64,000 bases of DNA from Euborellia annulipes. Taxonomy: Eukaryota; Arthropoda; Insecta; Dermaptera; Anisolabididae. Where the stretch lies: NCBI GenBank assembly GCA_023213315.1, contig JAKCPI010002775.1, positions 1 to 64,000 of the forward strand. Direction: 5' to 3'. The position numbers were made by a program, and so were the translations under genes. The notes beneath the pieces are model-generated. The model saw only the letters and a program-made list of their open reading frames with translations. It was not told where the DNA came from and ran no database searches. Numbering within the stretch: position 1 is the stretch's first letter; every line of letters begins with the position of its first letter. Of the stretch, positions 42,626 to 54,243 are shown piece after piece.

Positions 42626-44584
42626 TAATATTTTTAAAATTTCTAACAGTATTTAAAATATCAATATTTTCGAGATTTCAGAGGGACTTTGGACCTCCAT
42701 ATCTTCACCTCTGGAAAAATCCTGTCTCCGATATTATTTATATATTAATTAAAAATTTGATTTTTATAAAGATTTCCAATAAAATATTGGAAAAAAAAAA
42801 ACGGAACAATTATTATGAAATTTTGAGACGTAATTTTAAATTTATATATTTAAATAAATAACGGAAAAATTATCAATGACAAGACGATCGCAGAAAAAAG
42901 TTTGTTTGGGATTGGCTAAAACAAGCACGATCTTTTATTCTCACTTGAGATAATATTTTCTTTGCTTGTGCATAAACCATCAAATGATCCCAAATCAGCA
43001 TGGCACCAATAGTATAATGCGATAGTCAATTGCTATTCCCAACGCCAACATTTGATATACTAATCTAAAAAAATTTGATAATAAAATATTTTATATTTGA
43101 ATAATCTGAAATAGACTTTAATTTACGTAATGTATTATAAATAGTAGAGATAGACGTTTTATGCTAATTTATATTAATATTGTTATTTTTATGTTATGTA
43201 AAACAGATCGGATTAGTTTTTGTTTGAAATTATTATTATAATTGATTGAATGGTAATTGCATTTTAATCTTGTCGCTTTTTTTTTAATTTAATTCAAAAG
43301 AATAAAAAAAAATAAATAACAAAAACAAATACCGAGTGAAAAAATTTTAGGGAGTAATAAATGCAAGCTGGGAGAAATTTAATTTTGTGGGTCTGAGAAA
43401 TAAGGTCAAAAATTAGAGAAAAAAGGCCGAAGATACTCAATCCGACTAACAAGCCATAAGAATGATTAAGGTGCGCGTCCCGAAAAACCGTTAGAAGACC
43501 ATTCACTACCGAGTTACTCGAGGTGGCAAGAGATGGCGTTAGTTTTTCCCATAGGGATACAAGGGATTTATTCCATTTCATTTGAAAGATTCCAGCTAAT
43601 TAATTAAGGGTAAAAAATTAATTATTTTTTAACACAATGATTACTAATTTAATTATCTATAAGATATAGAGCGAATTTTTTAAAAATATCTTTTCTTTAA
43701 TGCGATTAATCTAAAAAAAAATTTATTTTTTCGAAAATCAAAAAAAAATGGCTTCTATAAGTTGTAGATATTTTAAATAGCTTTAATTTAAAAAAAATTT
43801 GAGGTCGATAGCTTCAAAATTGTGGCCGCTGGAATCTTCCAAAAAAAAATATAAATCTTCGCTTGAATATTGAGGTCACTACATTTGAAATCGACCATAG
43901 AGTGTTGATAAAGTAAAAAATTAGAATGGGGAAAGGATAATCAAATATTTATATACGGATATATATTTTTTAAAATTCTATTAGATTGAACTTTTATTCG
44001 TTTAAAAATTGTAAACATCCTATAGCCAGTCACCTTTTAGAATAAACTATACAATAATCAAACATACTGTTTTATTTATTGACAAAATTAAATGTATTAT
44101 TATGAACACAGTGCAATTTTTTCTGTTTTTTTCATGATTGATTGAATCTTTTGACATCTAGCCTATTTACGATTGCCAACTCTTTTTTTTTTATTTGTTA
44201 ATCATTTTGCGGTTCTGCATTGAATTATTTATAAACAAATTTTAAAGCGATTTTTTGGCGCGGAAGAAAATGACAAGCATATGACATGGATGTTCAACAA
44301 TACCAGTTAGAGTTATTTTATTATTATATTATCTCACTATTAATTATATTCACTAAAATAACAATTTAAAAAAAAAGAAATTTTTGAGTTAATTGTTAAT
44401 TTAATAGCCCATCAACTCTTTTTATATATAGAACACGTTGTTGCAATATTGTAAATCATCTCTAAAATTTTATTATTCAAAAAGTGAGGAAATAAAACGC
44501 AAATGATATAAATAAATTCGCTGGTACTAATTTTCGAAAAACTCAGTAATCTCCGTAAAAGAGAATAGAAAAAAAAATTTTATA
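42626..44584. other. AT-rich spacer
   Basis: Very AT-rich. A slightly GC-richer single-copy patch lies at 43430-43580, where a 95-codon minus-strand frame without recognisable domain overlaps. Nothing else. Confidence 0.45.
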
Positions 44585-44640
44585 TAAAAAATTCCCGTTT
44601 CAATTAACCTTCATCAGTTAAATTGAAAGTTTAATTCAAA
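44585..44640 (-). other. Isolated hammerhead-like core fragment
   Basis: On minus: CTGATGA (44617-44611), 9 nt, GAAACGGG (GAAA at 44601-44598). There is no good helix II and no inverted partner nearby. Probably a decayed Penelope-like end. Confidence 0.35.
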
Positions 44641-44659
44641 AAAATGAATTATCTTATTT

Positions 44660-44910
44660 TATTACCAGTGGTAAAGCCCGCCTTCGCCTACCACTGGCCG
44701 AGGGCTACGCCCCCTGGACCCCCTTGCTGATCTTTAGCGAGCAAATGCATCAAATTTATTCTTGATGACTGTTTGGAAATTTTCAAATTTCCCTCTCTGA
44801 CTTAAATTTTAAATTTTAAAATTTCCCGCACCCGCTCCACTTCCTGTAACTCTAGCCAATCAGCGTCCTGATCGGCATAGACGGAAGCTAGCCGCTAGTG
44901 CTTTATATAT
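44660..44910 (+). repeat. R6 dispersed repeat
   Basis: CAGTGGTAAAGCCCGCCTTCG to TAGCCGCTAGTGCTTTATATA. It shares with 57057-57265 the head AGTGGTAAAGCCCGCC, the middle AAATTTCCCTCTCT and CCAATCAGCG, and the end GCTAGNGCTTTAT. GC-rich and hairpin-prone at its head. No ORF common to both copies. Class unknown. Confidence 0.7.
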
Positions 44911-45034
44911 AGTAATAATAAATAAAATTTTATCCAAAATCATGATTTTTAATAAATTGAAAAATATAATCGAAAGAATTCACCGAAGGCACTAGTTGAA
45001 ATATTATTAAATTTAATTTAATTATCATCTAATT

Positions 45035-45200
45035 ATAGATAAATAAACCACACAAGGTTAAGTTTCAAAGTTAATAAGTCATCTTCAGAGCTATGACACA
45101 AACTGACTATTACATTTATTAACAATCTTATCAATAAATGTAATAGTCAATTAAATAAATTGTTGAAATTCTGTGTGTTTTTTTTTATAATAAAATTAAA
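45035..45200. mobile_element. Penelope-like fragment with small palindrome
   Basis: On minus, CTGAAGA (45083-45077 region) with GAAACTTAACC downstream fits the hammerhead-like pattern of the foldback elements, but helix II is weak. Next to it TGACTATTACATTTATTAAC and TCAATAAATGTAATAGTCA form a palindrome of about 45 bp at 45100-45150. Confidence 0.45.
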
Positions 45201-45299
45201 ATAAAAAAAAAAAAAAATTAAAAAAATATAGAGTTTTCGTGATGCATGTCAGGGCGGTATTTAACGTAGCTCTTTACGTTTTCCGATATTTTGACCACA

Positions 45300-45600
45300 C
45301 ACTTTTTTTGGAATCTTTTAGATCCCTTAAAACGTATATTTCCATCAAAATCTCTAATTATGTACAGTGAGGGACAATATTAAGTCCCACCCATTTTCTA
45401 AGTTTTCTAAGTGTGATTATTTCATTGTTTTTTAAAAATTTATTTTTTTTTTTTTTTTAATGGAAACTTTCATGGTTCAAACGTAGAAAATTTTCAATAA
45501 AGATTTTCATTTTCTTTTTTAAAAACAACTAAATAATCACAAGTAGAAAACGCATGGGTGGGACTTAATATTGTCCCTCACTGTACATATATAAGAGATA
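45300..45600 (-). repeat. R1 head fragment carrying Z1
   Basis: TTAAAACGTATATTTCCATC is the reversed R1 head; it is followed by Z1 and then ATATAAGAGATAG. Confidence 0.55.
45363..45585. mobile_element. Z1 MITE, second complete copy
   Basis: TACAGTGAGGGACAATATT at the left and AATATTGTCCCTCACTGTA at the right, with matched AGTCCCACCCAT inside. Same ends and TA flanks as at 1190. Like that copy it sits in an R1 head. Confidence 0.9.
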
Positions 45601-46341
45601 GTTTAAATAGATTTACTCTGAGTTTGTGATTGCTTATTGTTATACACTATAGCTAAAAGTATAATATTCTCTAAGATGTTTTTAATTCGGAATGTTGGAG
45701 TTGGAGTGTGTTCAAATGATATTTGCGTGTTGGTTTAGAACCACTCTCGCTCTCTCTCTCTCTCTCTCCCTTTAACCAAGTGCGACAAACAACATACCAC
45801 ATCCACTGTCGTAATAAGCCCTTCATTTAGTACTATGATATTATGAGTATCCTATTGAAGCACGAGCGTGTGTGTATATATACATATTCCCAAACAATAT
45901 AGATTCTTGTGGTAAGGAAAGCTTTACCTAAAGATTCATAATTGATTGACAGAAGGTATGCCTAAATAACAGGGAATAATTGACACCAAAATGGAAATTA
46001 ATTTAGTCTATTTGAAGTGGTATTTAATTTAAATACTATCAAATATGAATTTCAAGTTTTCATTTTGGTCTATTTAGTAGAGAAAAAAATGTAAAAGTGA
46101 AACTATAATGAGTAAAAGACAAGTTTTTTAGTCTAGTCGAGTCGACAGCCGTCTTTTTCTTGTTCCCGGGTGACGTCATTGCGCAAGAAAATCAAATTTT
46201 CTGGGTTTTACGCACGAAAGCGGACTCTCTCTCTCACTAGATCAATCGGAGTGGATGGGGTGCAGCGTTTCGTAACGCTTTGGATGGCGGGAATCCCCTA
46301 GGTGTTACTAGAACTATAATAATCTCTGGTTTAATAATTAT
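45601..46341. other. Spacer with a single-copy island at about 46120-46320
   Basis: (CT)n at about 45746-45768. The island holds GTCGAGTCGACAGCCG, a bZIP-like composite (46171-46186) and GCGTTTCGTAACGC. No ORF over 60 codons. Could be a promoter or enhancer; not testable here. Confidence 0.35.
46171..46186. promoter_or_regulatory. Abutting CRE and C/EBP palindromes
   Basis: TGACGTCA (46171-46178, CREB/ATF consensus) abuts TTGCGCAA (46179-46186, C/EBP consensus palindrome). Two perfect bZIP palindromes side by side in a GC-richer unique island is an unlikely chance arrangement, but function is inferred only. Confidence 0.35.
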
Positions 46342-46357
46342 ATTTTCTTAATAGATT

Positions 46358-46601
46358 CTTGCTCAGGGGCCCACGTCTTGTGGGTACGTGGATGGCGACC
46401 ACGAGCTACCCGAGCTGGGACTGACAGTTTTTCTGTTCTTTACATGTCTGTCCCTTCCTTCTATATTTTCAACAGGTGTCAGACCATGCGACGGGCCGCC
46501 CTGTTCTATTTCTTCCGGTCGTAAATAACCCATTCCGCAGGCCCCTTTCCCGCCGACCCCGCACCGCGGGATTAAGGCGAAGATAGAAGAAGAAGAAGAA
46601 G
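46358..46601 (+). mobile_element. R2 SINE copy 4
   Basis: The most complete copy: it starts CTTGCTCAGGGGCCCACG (TTGCTCAGGGG resembles a pol III box A) and ends with ATTAAGGCGAAGATAG and a (GAA)n tail at about 46586-46601. Target duplication ATTTTCTTAATAGATT (46342-46357) and ATTTTCATATTAGATT (46602-46617), 14 of 16 matching. No clear box B, so its RNA of origin is unknown. Confidence 0.9.
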
Positions 46602-46617
46602 ATTTTCATATTAGATT

Positions 46618-47655
46618 GATCCAAATTTAAAATAATTAATCAATTAAAATTTTACACTTATTTTTTTTTTTATTAATGAGAAAAATGTCGATTTTTTTTT
46701 TTTAAGCTACATATATCAACTGTGGTCAAAACGTTTATAACAATGATTTAGCGATTTTAAAGATTAAACACTGTATGTAAATAAAGCAACGAGAAGGGAG
46801 AATTATTTAATAAAACGAGATAGGTTCTTAAATCAATTTATATATGAATGATTTTAAACATTTTTGATCAATGTGTGTGCGTGTGTGTGTGTGTGTTTGT
46901 TTGTGTGCGATGTTAGAGACCAAAATAAAGCTCATCAAACAAAACAAGAGGAGCTTTCCAATTGGACGCCGTGCATTTTTTTCAATTCAACCAATATATA
47001 AACTGGTATATATACGTATATTCTATGTAGGTCTATATAATGGCAAATGTGTTTGTATATAAAATTTACAACCAATTGAGAAGGAGAAATGAAAACAATA
47101 AATAGCGAAATTAAATAAATCGGGGGATATTATTAAATTTTCTTAATAAAGGTCTCAAGAAAATGAATAATTATTTGTTTTAAAATGAAAGACTTCAAAT
47201 TAATTTCATAGTGTATTTCAGTTCAAATTTTATTTACATTGTAATATTTTCTCACTATATCATATATACTGTAGGTAAGAGAAAGAAAAAAATGAACATG
47301 AAGAGTTTTCTGACTGTGGTTTTTAATATGAGACGAAATGGGAGTCAAACCAAAGAGAAATAAAAACGCAAGTTTGATTCATGACATTCAAAGCATGTAT
47401 CCCCTCTACTTAGGTTGAGCTAGTATGTTATTTACGTCACAAGAAAAAGGCGGCTGTTAACACCTCTAGACTCAACGCATTTAAGTCCCGAAAATCAGTT
47501 AATATGGTCGATCTCCCCATTTTAAAATTATTTAAACAGATATCTTATATGAATTTTCACTTTCCTACTGAGAGGTTTGAGTTTTTAGTTTAAAATAACA
47601 AACCCACTTGCCGAAAGAAGTAACTTTTTTGATAGGAACACATTAACTTGAAGTG
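46618..47655. other. Spacer with (GT)n
   Basis: (GT)n at 46872-46903. An R1-type hairpin remnant, TATTTTCTCACTATATC to GTAAGAGAAAG, lies at about 47246-47286. Otherwise AT-rich, no gene. Confidence 0.5.
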
Positions 47656-47876
47656 AACTAGATAGTTAAGTCCCATCTATGCTTTTTTTACATGTGATTA
47701 TTTCATTATTTTTATAAATAATTATGGAAATCTTTATTGAAAAATTTTCAAGCTTTGAACCTATTTTAAATTAAACATTTTTTCATATTAAAAAAAAAAA
47801 AAAAAAAAAAAACAATGAAATTATCATATGAAGAAAACGCAGGGTTAGGACTTAACTTTGGCTATCACTGTACATA
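47656..47876. mobile_element. Z1 MITE, decayed
   Basis: TTAAGTCCCATCTATGCTTTT at the left and GACTTAACTTTGGC with ATCACTGTA at the right are diverged Z1 arms; the left terminus is lost. A long A-run (about 22) lies in the centre. Confidence 0.65.
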
Positions 47877-50062
47877 TCGGCGATCAATTTTTTTATTTTT
47901 TTCACATTTGCCAATTTCAGATTTTAATTTATCACATGATAAACCATTAAAATATTTTCAGGTACAAAAAATGTACTTAATAGATAAGCTTGATCATTAA
48001 AGTAAATATTTCCGTGCTTTCTAAAACCTGATAATCGTAGTGCACCTTTAATAAATAACTACTATTATTATTATCATCAAATAGAATTTATTAAATCAAA
48101 AAAGAGATTTGCGTTGAAAAGAAACAAATAAATAATTCCGGTGTAATAGTGTATTAAAAATCATAAATTTTGAAATGTTTAATTTCCGTTCGATTTAGTC
48201 CAAATTAAGATGTACATAATAATGAATCTGGTCAGGTTACATTTTCCCATCAGATTAGCAATTCATCAATTATGTTTTGTTTCTAACAGTGGCCTCGTCT
48301 CTAAATAAACTCCTCACCTCTAGGTACAAAGGGATTATTTTTAACTTAATTAACTTTGTCGAATTAATCAGAATTTAATTATTCAAAAATGAAACCTTGA
48401 GAAATAAGTTGTAGGATTTTACTTTCTCGACAATATAAGTAGTCATGGAAAAATTTTTAAATATATTTTTATGATTCAGGTTATAAGGACCCGATTAATG
48501 CAAAAATAATATTAATGTTTGTGCGTGTAGTTTTTTATTCTGTTTATATTCAGCTTTCACTTTATCAAATTTTTTGAAACTTAGTCATAATAATTAAGAC
48601 GTTTGTGTCCTATCCTTGAACAAATTTTATAACAATCAGTTGAGTAGAATAGAATAGAATTCTCAAAAAAAAAATTCGGTATAAGTTGATCAAATCTCTA
48701 AATTGTTATTATCAAAAGCTTTTGATTTTAAATTGCTAAAAAATCAAACTTAATTAAAAAAAAATTCTTTAATAGAAATTTTAATAAATCACAAAAAAAG
48801 ATTATTTTTTATCTAATCTAATATGAATAAAAGGGCAAGAAAATGGGAAATTGAATTCCTAACAAGATAATTATTTAATTGAAATTAATAAAAAAAAAAA
48901 TCATTTTTTAACCATAAAACGAAATCAATTTCATTTGATATGCCAAGTTAAATTTCGCTCCCTGTATTTTATATATACCAGTATATATATGTATAGTTAG
49001 AAAATGCAAAGTCAGCTCCTTTTATAAATAACGAGAAAATAAAAAGAAAAAGATTCTAATCTCTTTTTTTCTGCAATATTTCATCTTACGTCTGAAGTTG
49101 TGAAGAAAGATTTAAGCATCTTCATCCCCTCAACACGATATATGGAACTCAATTATATTTAGATCAGAAAATTTCTCTTTCTTTTAAAAGATTTGAATTT
49201 TTAAAGATTTTAAATTGTTTTGTTCATAATAAGAGAAAGTGGTCAATAATCTTAGAGCACCGTAGTCTCTTAAAAACTTGCACTACCGTAGTTTTTATTC
49301 TAAATATTTCGCCGGAATTTTAACTTTTTACTACATAAGTGGATTTGTATCTAATTATTTATGAATTTTAATGAATGATATTATTTATCAAAAACTAATT
49401 AAAAAATAAAAGTTTTAAAAATCGACAAACGAGACAATAAACAAGCCAAGCTTTCTGATTGGCTCTTAACGCCATCTCTTAGCAATAATAAGCGAAATGC
49501 TTGAATGCTTTAAATAGTAGCTTGGTTATAACTGAATCAAACAAAGCGGAATTATTCAACAGTTCCAAAATGGCAAATTGAGTATTAATTTATTGATGAT
49601 GAAATTATTATAGACATTTATAATTTTTATTTACAGTAATTATTTTATTAATTATATAAATGATTCTTTTCTCCCACCGAGAGGTTATTTCCCCTTCTCA
49701 TTAAAAATGAAATCCAATAATAGGTATTTTTTTAAGGCAAAATTTGAAAATAAAATATATATAACTTATATGTTCATAATATAATTATATATACCTTTAT
49801 ATGCCGTGATATGTATATATATATATGCAAATGGTAATTAAAATAAAACAAAAAATATTAATAATTTAAAAAGTAAATTGAAATTATCCCAGATTTTATT
49901 ATCATTAAAGAGATAAAAATTCACATCGATTACAAGTATATAAATTAAATTTAATATGAATATAAATGTTTAATAATCAGTGGCAGAGTTGAGTGAATAG
50001 CTTAAAAGGCTATTATTATTTTTATAAATGTTTCTTATTAAAATAATGTAATATATTATATT
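47877..50062. other. AT-rich spacer, 2.2 kb
   Basis: Highly AT-rich, with a (TA)n-like patch at 49811-49824. No gene, no repeat boundary that I can support. Confidence 0.5.
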
Positions 50063-50240
50063 ATTAAATAATATTTATATTTAGAATATAAAGTTGAAAA
50101 AAGTAGGAACCGCCGGGATTTGAACCACGGATCTCTCGATTTGTGCTGACTTGTTCCACAGCATCGTGGTTCAAATCCCGGCAGTGCCTACTTTTTTCAG
50201 CTTGATGAATTATATAAATATAAATATTATTTAAATATAT
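50063..50240. mobile_element. R4 tRNA-like foldback
   Basis: AATAATATTTATATTTAG and GTTGAAAAAAGTAGGAAC with CGGGATTTGAACCACG (left, minus) face CGTGGTTCAAATCCCGG and CTACTTTTTTCAGC with ATATAAATATTATTT (right, plus). GGTTCAAATCCCGG is a tRNA T-arm/box B. The D-arm half is missing. Related to 62250-62478 and to the single arm at 15530. Confidence 0.75.
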
Positions 50241-50372
50241 AAGATGTAGAGATGTTGCAAAGTAACAATAAAAAAAATCAAATGGTTATATTATGAAAAA
50301 ATTTTCCACTAATCGTAATCAAGGGTTAAGAGCGACTCGTCGCCGAGTAAGGGAAAATCATAAGAAAACAAA

Positions 50373-50822
50373 AAAATCATTGTGTGGTTTTATGAAACCA
50401 CGATGCAAGTGAAACTTTTTTTTCGGATCGTAGGCGTTTAACTGAAAATTTTTAGAAAATTCTTCAATTAAGGATATTGAAAATCGCGTTTTTAATCGTA
50501 ACTTAATAATTGGAAAATGGAAATGATAAAGGGAAATCAATAGACGCATGTTAAAAACTGGGAACAATATTTATTTAGTAATTGAAGATTAGAATCATTT
50601 TAAATTATTTTAAAAATTATATTTTGTCAAAAATTGAATAATTACAATTATTTTTTTATAATTCATCATATATATTAAATCTCAACTTTCCAATTTTTGT
50701 CGTCACGGCTTGTGACGTCATGGCTTGTAGCGTCACGGCCTTTGACGTCACGGCTTGTAACGCGACATGCTGATAGAAGAGCGAAAAAATTTGAGAGGAT
50801 CAAATAAAAGTTTCACTTTAAA
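50373..50822 (+). repeat. TGACGTCA-array family, copy 3, most complete
   Basis: CATTGTGTGGTTTTATGAAA at the start; AAGTGAAACTTTTTTTTCGG near the left and AATAAAAGTTTCACTTT at the right end act as inverted ends. The 15-bp units lie at about 50701-50761, with TGACGTCA at about 50712 and 50742. A 69-codon minus-strand frame is not conserved. Confidence 0.8.
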
Positions 50823-52069
50823 AAAAAAATAATAAGTTGGCATAAATTTAGCATTTTGAAAAAATGTCATTTTAAGACTCAGGGTTTAGCCTTCAGGTTA
50901 ATATATTGAGTAAAAAATTTTCTAATAAATGAATTTATTATTAATTTACTTATTTAAATCAAACAAGTTAGCTTATTTAATTGTTTGCCTGGATTTGATT
51001 GCCTCTAATGTATTTATATATATGGATGTTTATTTATCTGTAATAAAACCGAAACAGCTCAGCTGTTCTTTTGAAGTTAATGCATAATAATTCGATGCTG
51101 AATTTGTTGGAGCTTCAAGCATCCATTGAAGTTGTGGTCCTCACGGGAGGTTTCATCTCTTTTATTATTTAACTCTTCACTTAAGTGCGTCTTGAGCTTC
51201 TTTACCTATTCATAAGTTTACCCTTTTAAACTACTATTGTACTTTAAAGTTTGTTTTTGTTTTTTATTTAAATTAAATTCATCTCGCTGGCATTATAATT
51301 CATATTTATTTTTATTTAATTTACTTCAATTAATTCTATTCATTTCAAATTGTATTGATTCATTTAATGATTGTTTGTTTTTATAGACACTTCTTAAGCA
51401 GGTAGAAGAAATTTTATAGAGTTATAAACGTAAACCAAATTGAGAAATAAAGAAGCGTTCACTCGTTTTTTTTTTTTTTTTAATGCCTCGGTGTGCTTTT
51501 TACAATTTGATTATCCTAATTTCGTTCCTTACTAAAAAAGACTGAAGTTTCGCGAAATTCCATTTTTTTTTTTTTTAATTTCATCAGATTGAATAGATAT
51601 ACTAGAGTTACTTTAGTGTACAACTATAGCACTATAAATAAATAGAAGGCGAACTCATAGGAGTGTTATGAACCTATTTTAAGAGGTGGGATGGAAATTA
51701 TTCAAGGTGGGTAATGCGGGAAATAATGATTTATTATATTATTTTAATTCCGGATTCAAAAAAATTAAAATCAAAATTTTAGTATTTTGAGGAAGGATGT
51801 GAAGGATTATTAATATTATATTAGTATTTTTTCTGTCCAAAGAAAGGAGGCGGGGCCTTTTAGTTCCGTTTCAAACCGCTACAAAAAAACAATCAGTTTT
51901 ACACTTATAAATATAATAAATAAATATATCCGAAACTAAGTTATATTATTTAGTTTGTAAAAAAATTTTTATTTTATTGAAGTAATCAACACGCAACACA
52001 GAGTTAGAAAAACTGAAGAACGCTTTTATTTAAAATAGGAAAATAAATTTTTAAATTTAAACTAGCAGG
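50823..52069. other. AT-rich spacer
   Basis: T-runs at about 51466-51482 and 51564-51577. No gene or element that I can delimit. Confidence 0.5.
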
Positions 52070-52234
52070 CTCTAGAACAGCGATTCCCAAATTGGTCTAT
52101 ATCGACCCCCAGAGGTCGACCTACAAAGGGCCCATGTGAGCGAAAAAAAAAGAATTGGGGTTCTGTAAGATGTAAACGGGGGTCCACGATAGTCGATCTT
52201 AAACATCAGTAAATTGAAACCAAGTATTGAAAAT

Positions 52235-52492
52235 TTAAGATTTTAACTTTCGACAGTTGACTCTCGTTGAAACATTTTGTAAATTAAAATTAAATATACA
52301 AATTTATTTGTTTCAAAGGTTTTATTAATTAAAAATTAACACTTAATAATGTATTTCGACATTTACATGTCGTCATCAGAATGTAATCACTCCTGACGAT
52401 GACAAGGAATTGTCGAAATACGTATTAAGAGTTTATTTTTAATTAATAAAACCTTTGAAACAAATAACCTAGTGTTTATTTGTATATTTAAT
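52235..52492. mobile_element. Foldback element, family B, nested in hAT
   Basis: TTGAAAAT at 52227-52234 and 52493-52500 is the target duplication. Leader TTAACTTTCGACAGTTGACTC, then arms. Plus core: CTGACGA 52393-52399 (seventh position is free in hammerheads), GACAA/TTGTC helix II, GAAA 52415-52418; stem I is poor. Minus core: CTGATGA 52379-52373, one extra C, GACAT/ATGTC perfect helix II, GAAA 52357-52354. Confidence 0.85.
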
Positions 52493-52663
52493 TTGAAAAT
52501 ATTGGTAGTGTTGATAATATTGGTATTTTTTTTTTTAATTCATTGAAATTTTAATAATCAATTTTTTCAAGTATTAAAACTTTTATTTCAGTGCATACGT
52601 CAATGTAAGAAAAGTCGTCTAAAATATAAATTATAAACCTTTTTTTTCATTGTTGAATTATTA

Positions 52664-52820
52664 AGGTGGATCCACACTTGTAAATATTTTCGCCGAACGC
52701 GTTCGACGTAAATTAACAAGTGTAGACCTGTGCGGCACACGAAAACGACACAATATATGTGCCGCACAGGTCTACACTTGTTAATTTACGGCGAAAATAT
52801 TTACAAATGTGGATCCACCT
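52664..52820. mobile_element. Palindromic MITE, PIF/Harbinger-like
   Basis: AGGTGGATCCACACTTGTAA and its complement TTACAAATGTGGATCCACCT are flanked by TTA (52661-52663 and 52821-52823), the 3-bp duplication of PIF/Harbinger elements. The inner arms also pair (CAAGTGTAGACCTGTGCGGC). 157 bp, no ORF. piggyBac (TTAA) is a less good alternative because the spacing would be uneven. Confidence 0.75.
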
Positions 52821-53569
52821 TTAAATGACGGTAAGAATGAAAAAAAAAAATAAAATAAAATAAAACATAAAATTGACTAGAACTTTGATTTTGACCTCTA
52901 ATAACTTTTTTGTGGAGCGTTAAATTTGCTATAAGAATTATTATTTGTCGACATGATCTGTTCATTAGTTCATGAGGTAAAAAATTCAAAAGTAATAAGA
53001 GAACTTTTCCTGTTATTTCCATTAAAAACTTTAGATATCGGGGGGCCGGGTTAATATTAAAATTAAAAGCTAAAACTTGGCATGAATTTTTTTTATAGAT
53101 TAGAACTACCGTGAAAAAAATTCGAACAACAACCACCCTAATATATATACAGGTACAGTATATATACAATGATAATGTCTGTTTTTTTCTTCTACTCCTC
53201 ACAACAATTAGACATCAGTCAAAGGACATTTTAAGTTAATGAAAAAATGCTATATTAGCTAAGCTGGGGGTCTGCCCAAAACAGAAAAACATGACTTGTG
53301 GTCTACAAGACAAAAAAGTTTGGGAACTTCTGCTCTAGATGAAACATTAAGAATTATGAAAAATTCAAAGCATAAAACCTAGTATTTTGAATTATATATA
53401 TAAATTGTGGAATTTATATTTAAATAAAAGGCGTGGGCGTTCAATTAACCCGAAATAGTGCAGGGAGAGATCCTCGTTATTCCGAGGTCAATCCAAAATT
53501 AGTATATCAAAGTGATATAATGGACCATGGGATGAGATGATAGATCTATACATCAATATGTTTAATAAT

Positions 53570-54243
53570 TAGGGCTCGGATTTCGCCCTATTTGCCTTTT
53601 TTTAATTTATGGCATAAAATTTAGGCCAATATGATATGTAAACGTTTCATGAAATTCTGAATAAAAGAAGAGGCATTTGTTAGTGCCTATAATGCCTATT
53701 TTGGCCGATTCTGGGTTTTAGTGCCTATTTCATCTATAAATACCTTTATTACTGCCTATTTTAAGTTCAAATAGCCAATTTCAATTTTTTACGAGCTATA
53801 CATACCCTAAATTTAAAATTTTTTTGAATTATCAAGAAAATATTTCAAGGGGGGGGGGGGGGGGTAAAGGGGGTAATTACCCCCCCCCCCCCCCGAGATT
53901 TGAAAAAATACTTTTTTTCGAAAAAAAAATTTATTTTTAATGTAAAATTTTAAAAATTAATACTTAAAAATTTGATTTGTATTTATATTCTGACAAACAA
54001 GTACAGAATGCGCCTTTAAATTACCAAAATTAAGAAAAAATTGTGTGCTGTGCGACCAGTCACACCAGATTACCAAAAACAAGACATCAATTTTTAAAAT
54101 TTTTTTATATTATTTCTTAAATAATGCCTTTTAAGTGCCTTTTTGAGTGCCTATTTTTACAATAAATGCCTATTTTAATAATTTTTAGTGCTTAGTTGCC
54201 TGCCTATTTTAAAGATTTTCAGTGCCTATAAATCCGAGCCCTA
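53570..54243. mobile_element. hAT-type element with perfect 8-bp duplication
   Basis: Inverted ends TAGGGCTCGGATTT / AAATCCGAGCCCTA are exact, and TTAATAAT flanks both sides (53562-53569, 54244-54251). The inside repeats the phrase AGTGCCTATTTT many times on both sides of the centre. An R8 copy with a G-run/C-run palindrome (about 53850-53894) and an R1 hairpin arm (about 54040-54072) lies inside. No transposase. Confidence 0.9.
53850..54075 (-). repeat. R8 repeat nested in hAT
   Basis: The G-run at 53850-53866 and C-run at 53881-53894 face each other around GTAAAGGGGGTAATTA. They are followed by CGAGATTTGAAAAAATAC and, at the end, GTGTGCTGTGCGACCAGTCACACC. This is the inverse of 5735-5930. 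Confidence 0.65.

Larger units (their letters stand above)
52078..53332. mobile_element. Non-autonomous hAT element with nested insertions
   Basis: CAGCGATTCCCAAATTGGTC at the left and AGTTTGGGAACTTCTG at the right are imperfect inverted ends. The 8-bp flanks CTCTAGAA (52070-52077) and CTCTAGAT (53333-53340) match at 7 of 8. Inside are a family B foldback (52235-52492) and a TTA-flanked palindromic MITE (52664-52820). The 133-codon minus-strand frame at 52801-53202 starts at the MITE edge and has no hAT transposase motif; not called. Confidence 0.85.

Noticed and set aside
52801..53202. 133-codon minus-strand ORF inside the hAT element
   Set aside because: It starts in the PIF-type MITE, has no hAT transposase or zinc-finger motif, is rich in Phe/Ile/Tyr from AT-rich DNA, and crosses an insertion boundary.
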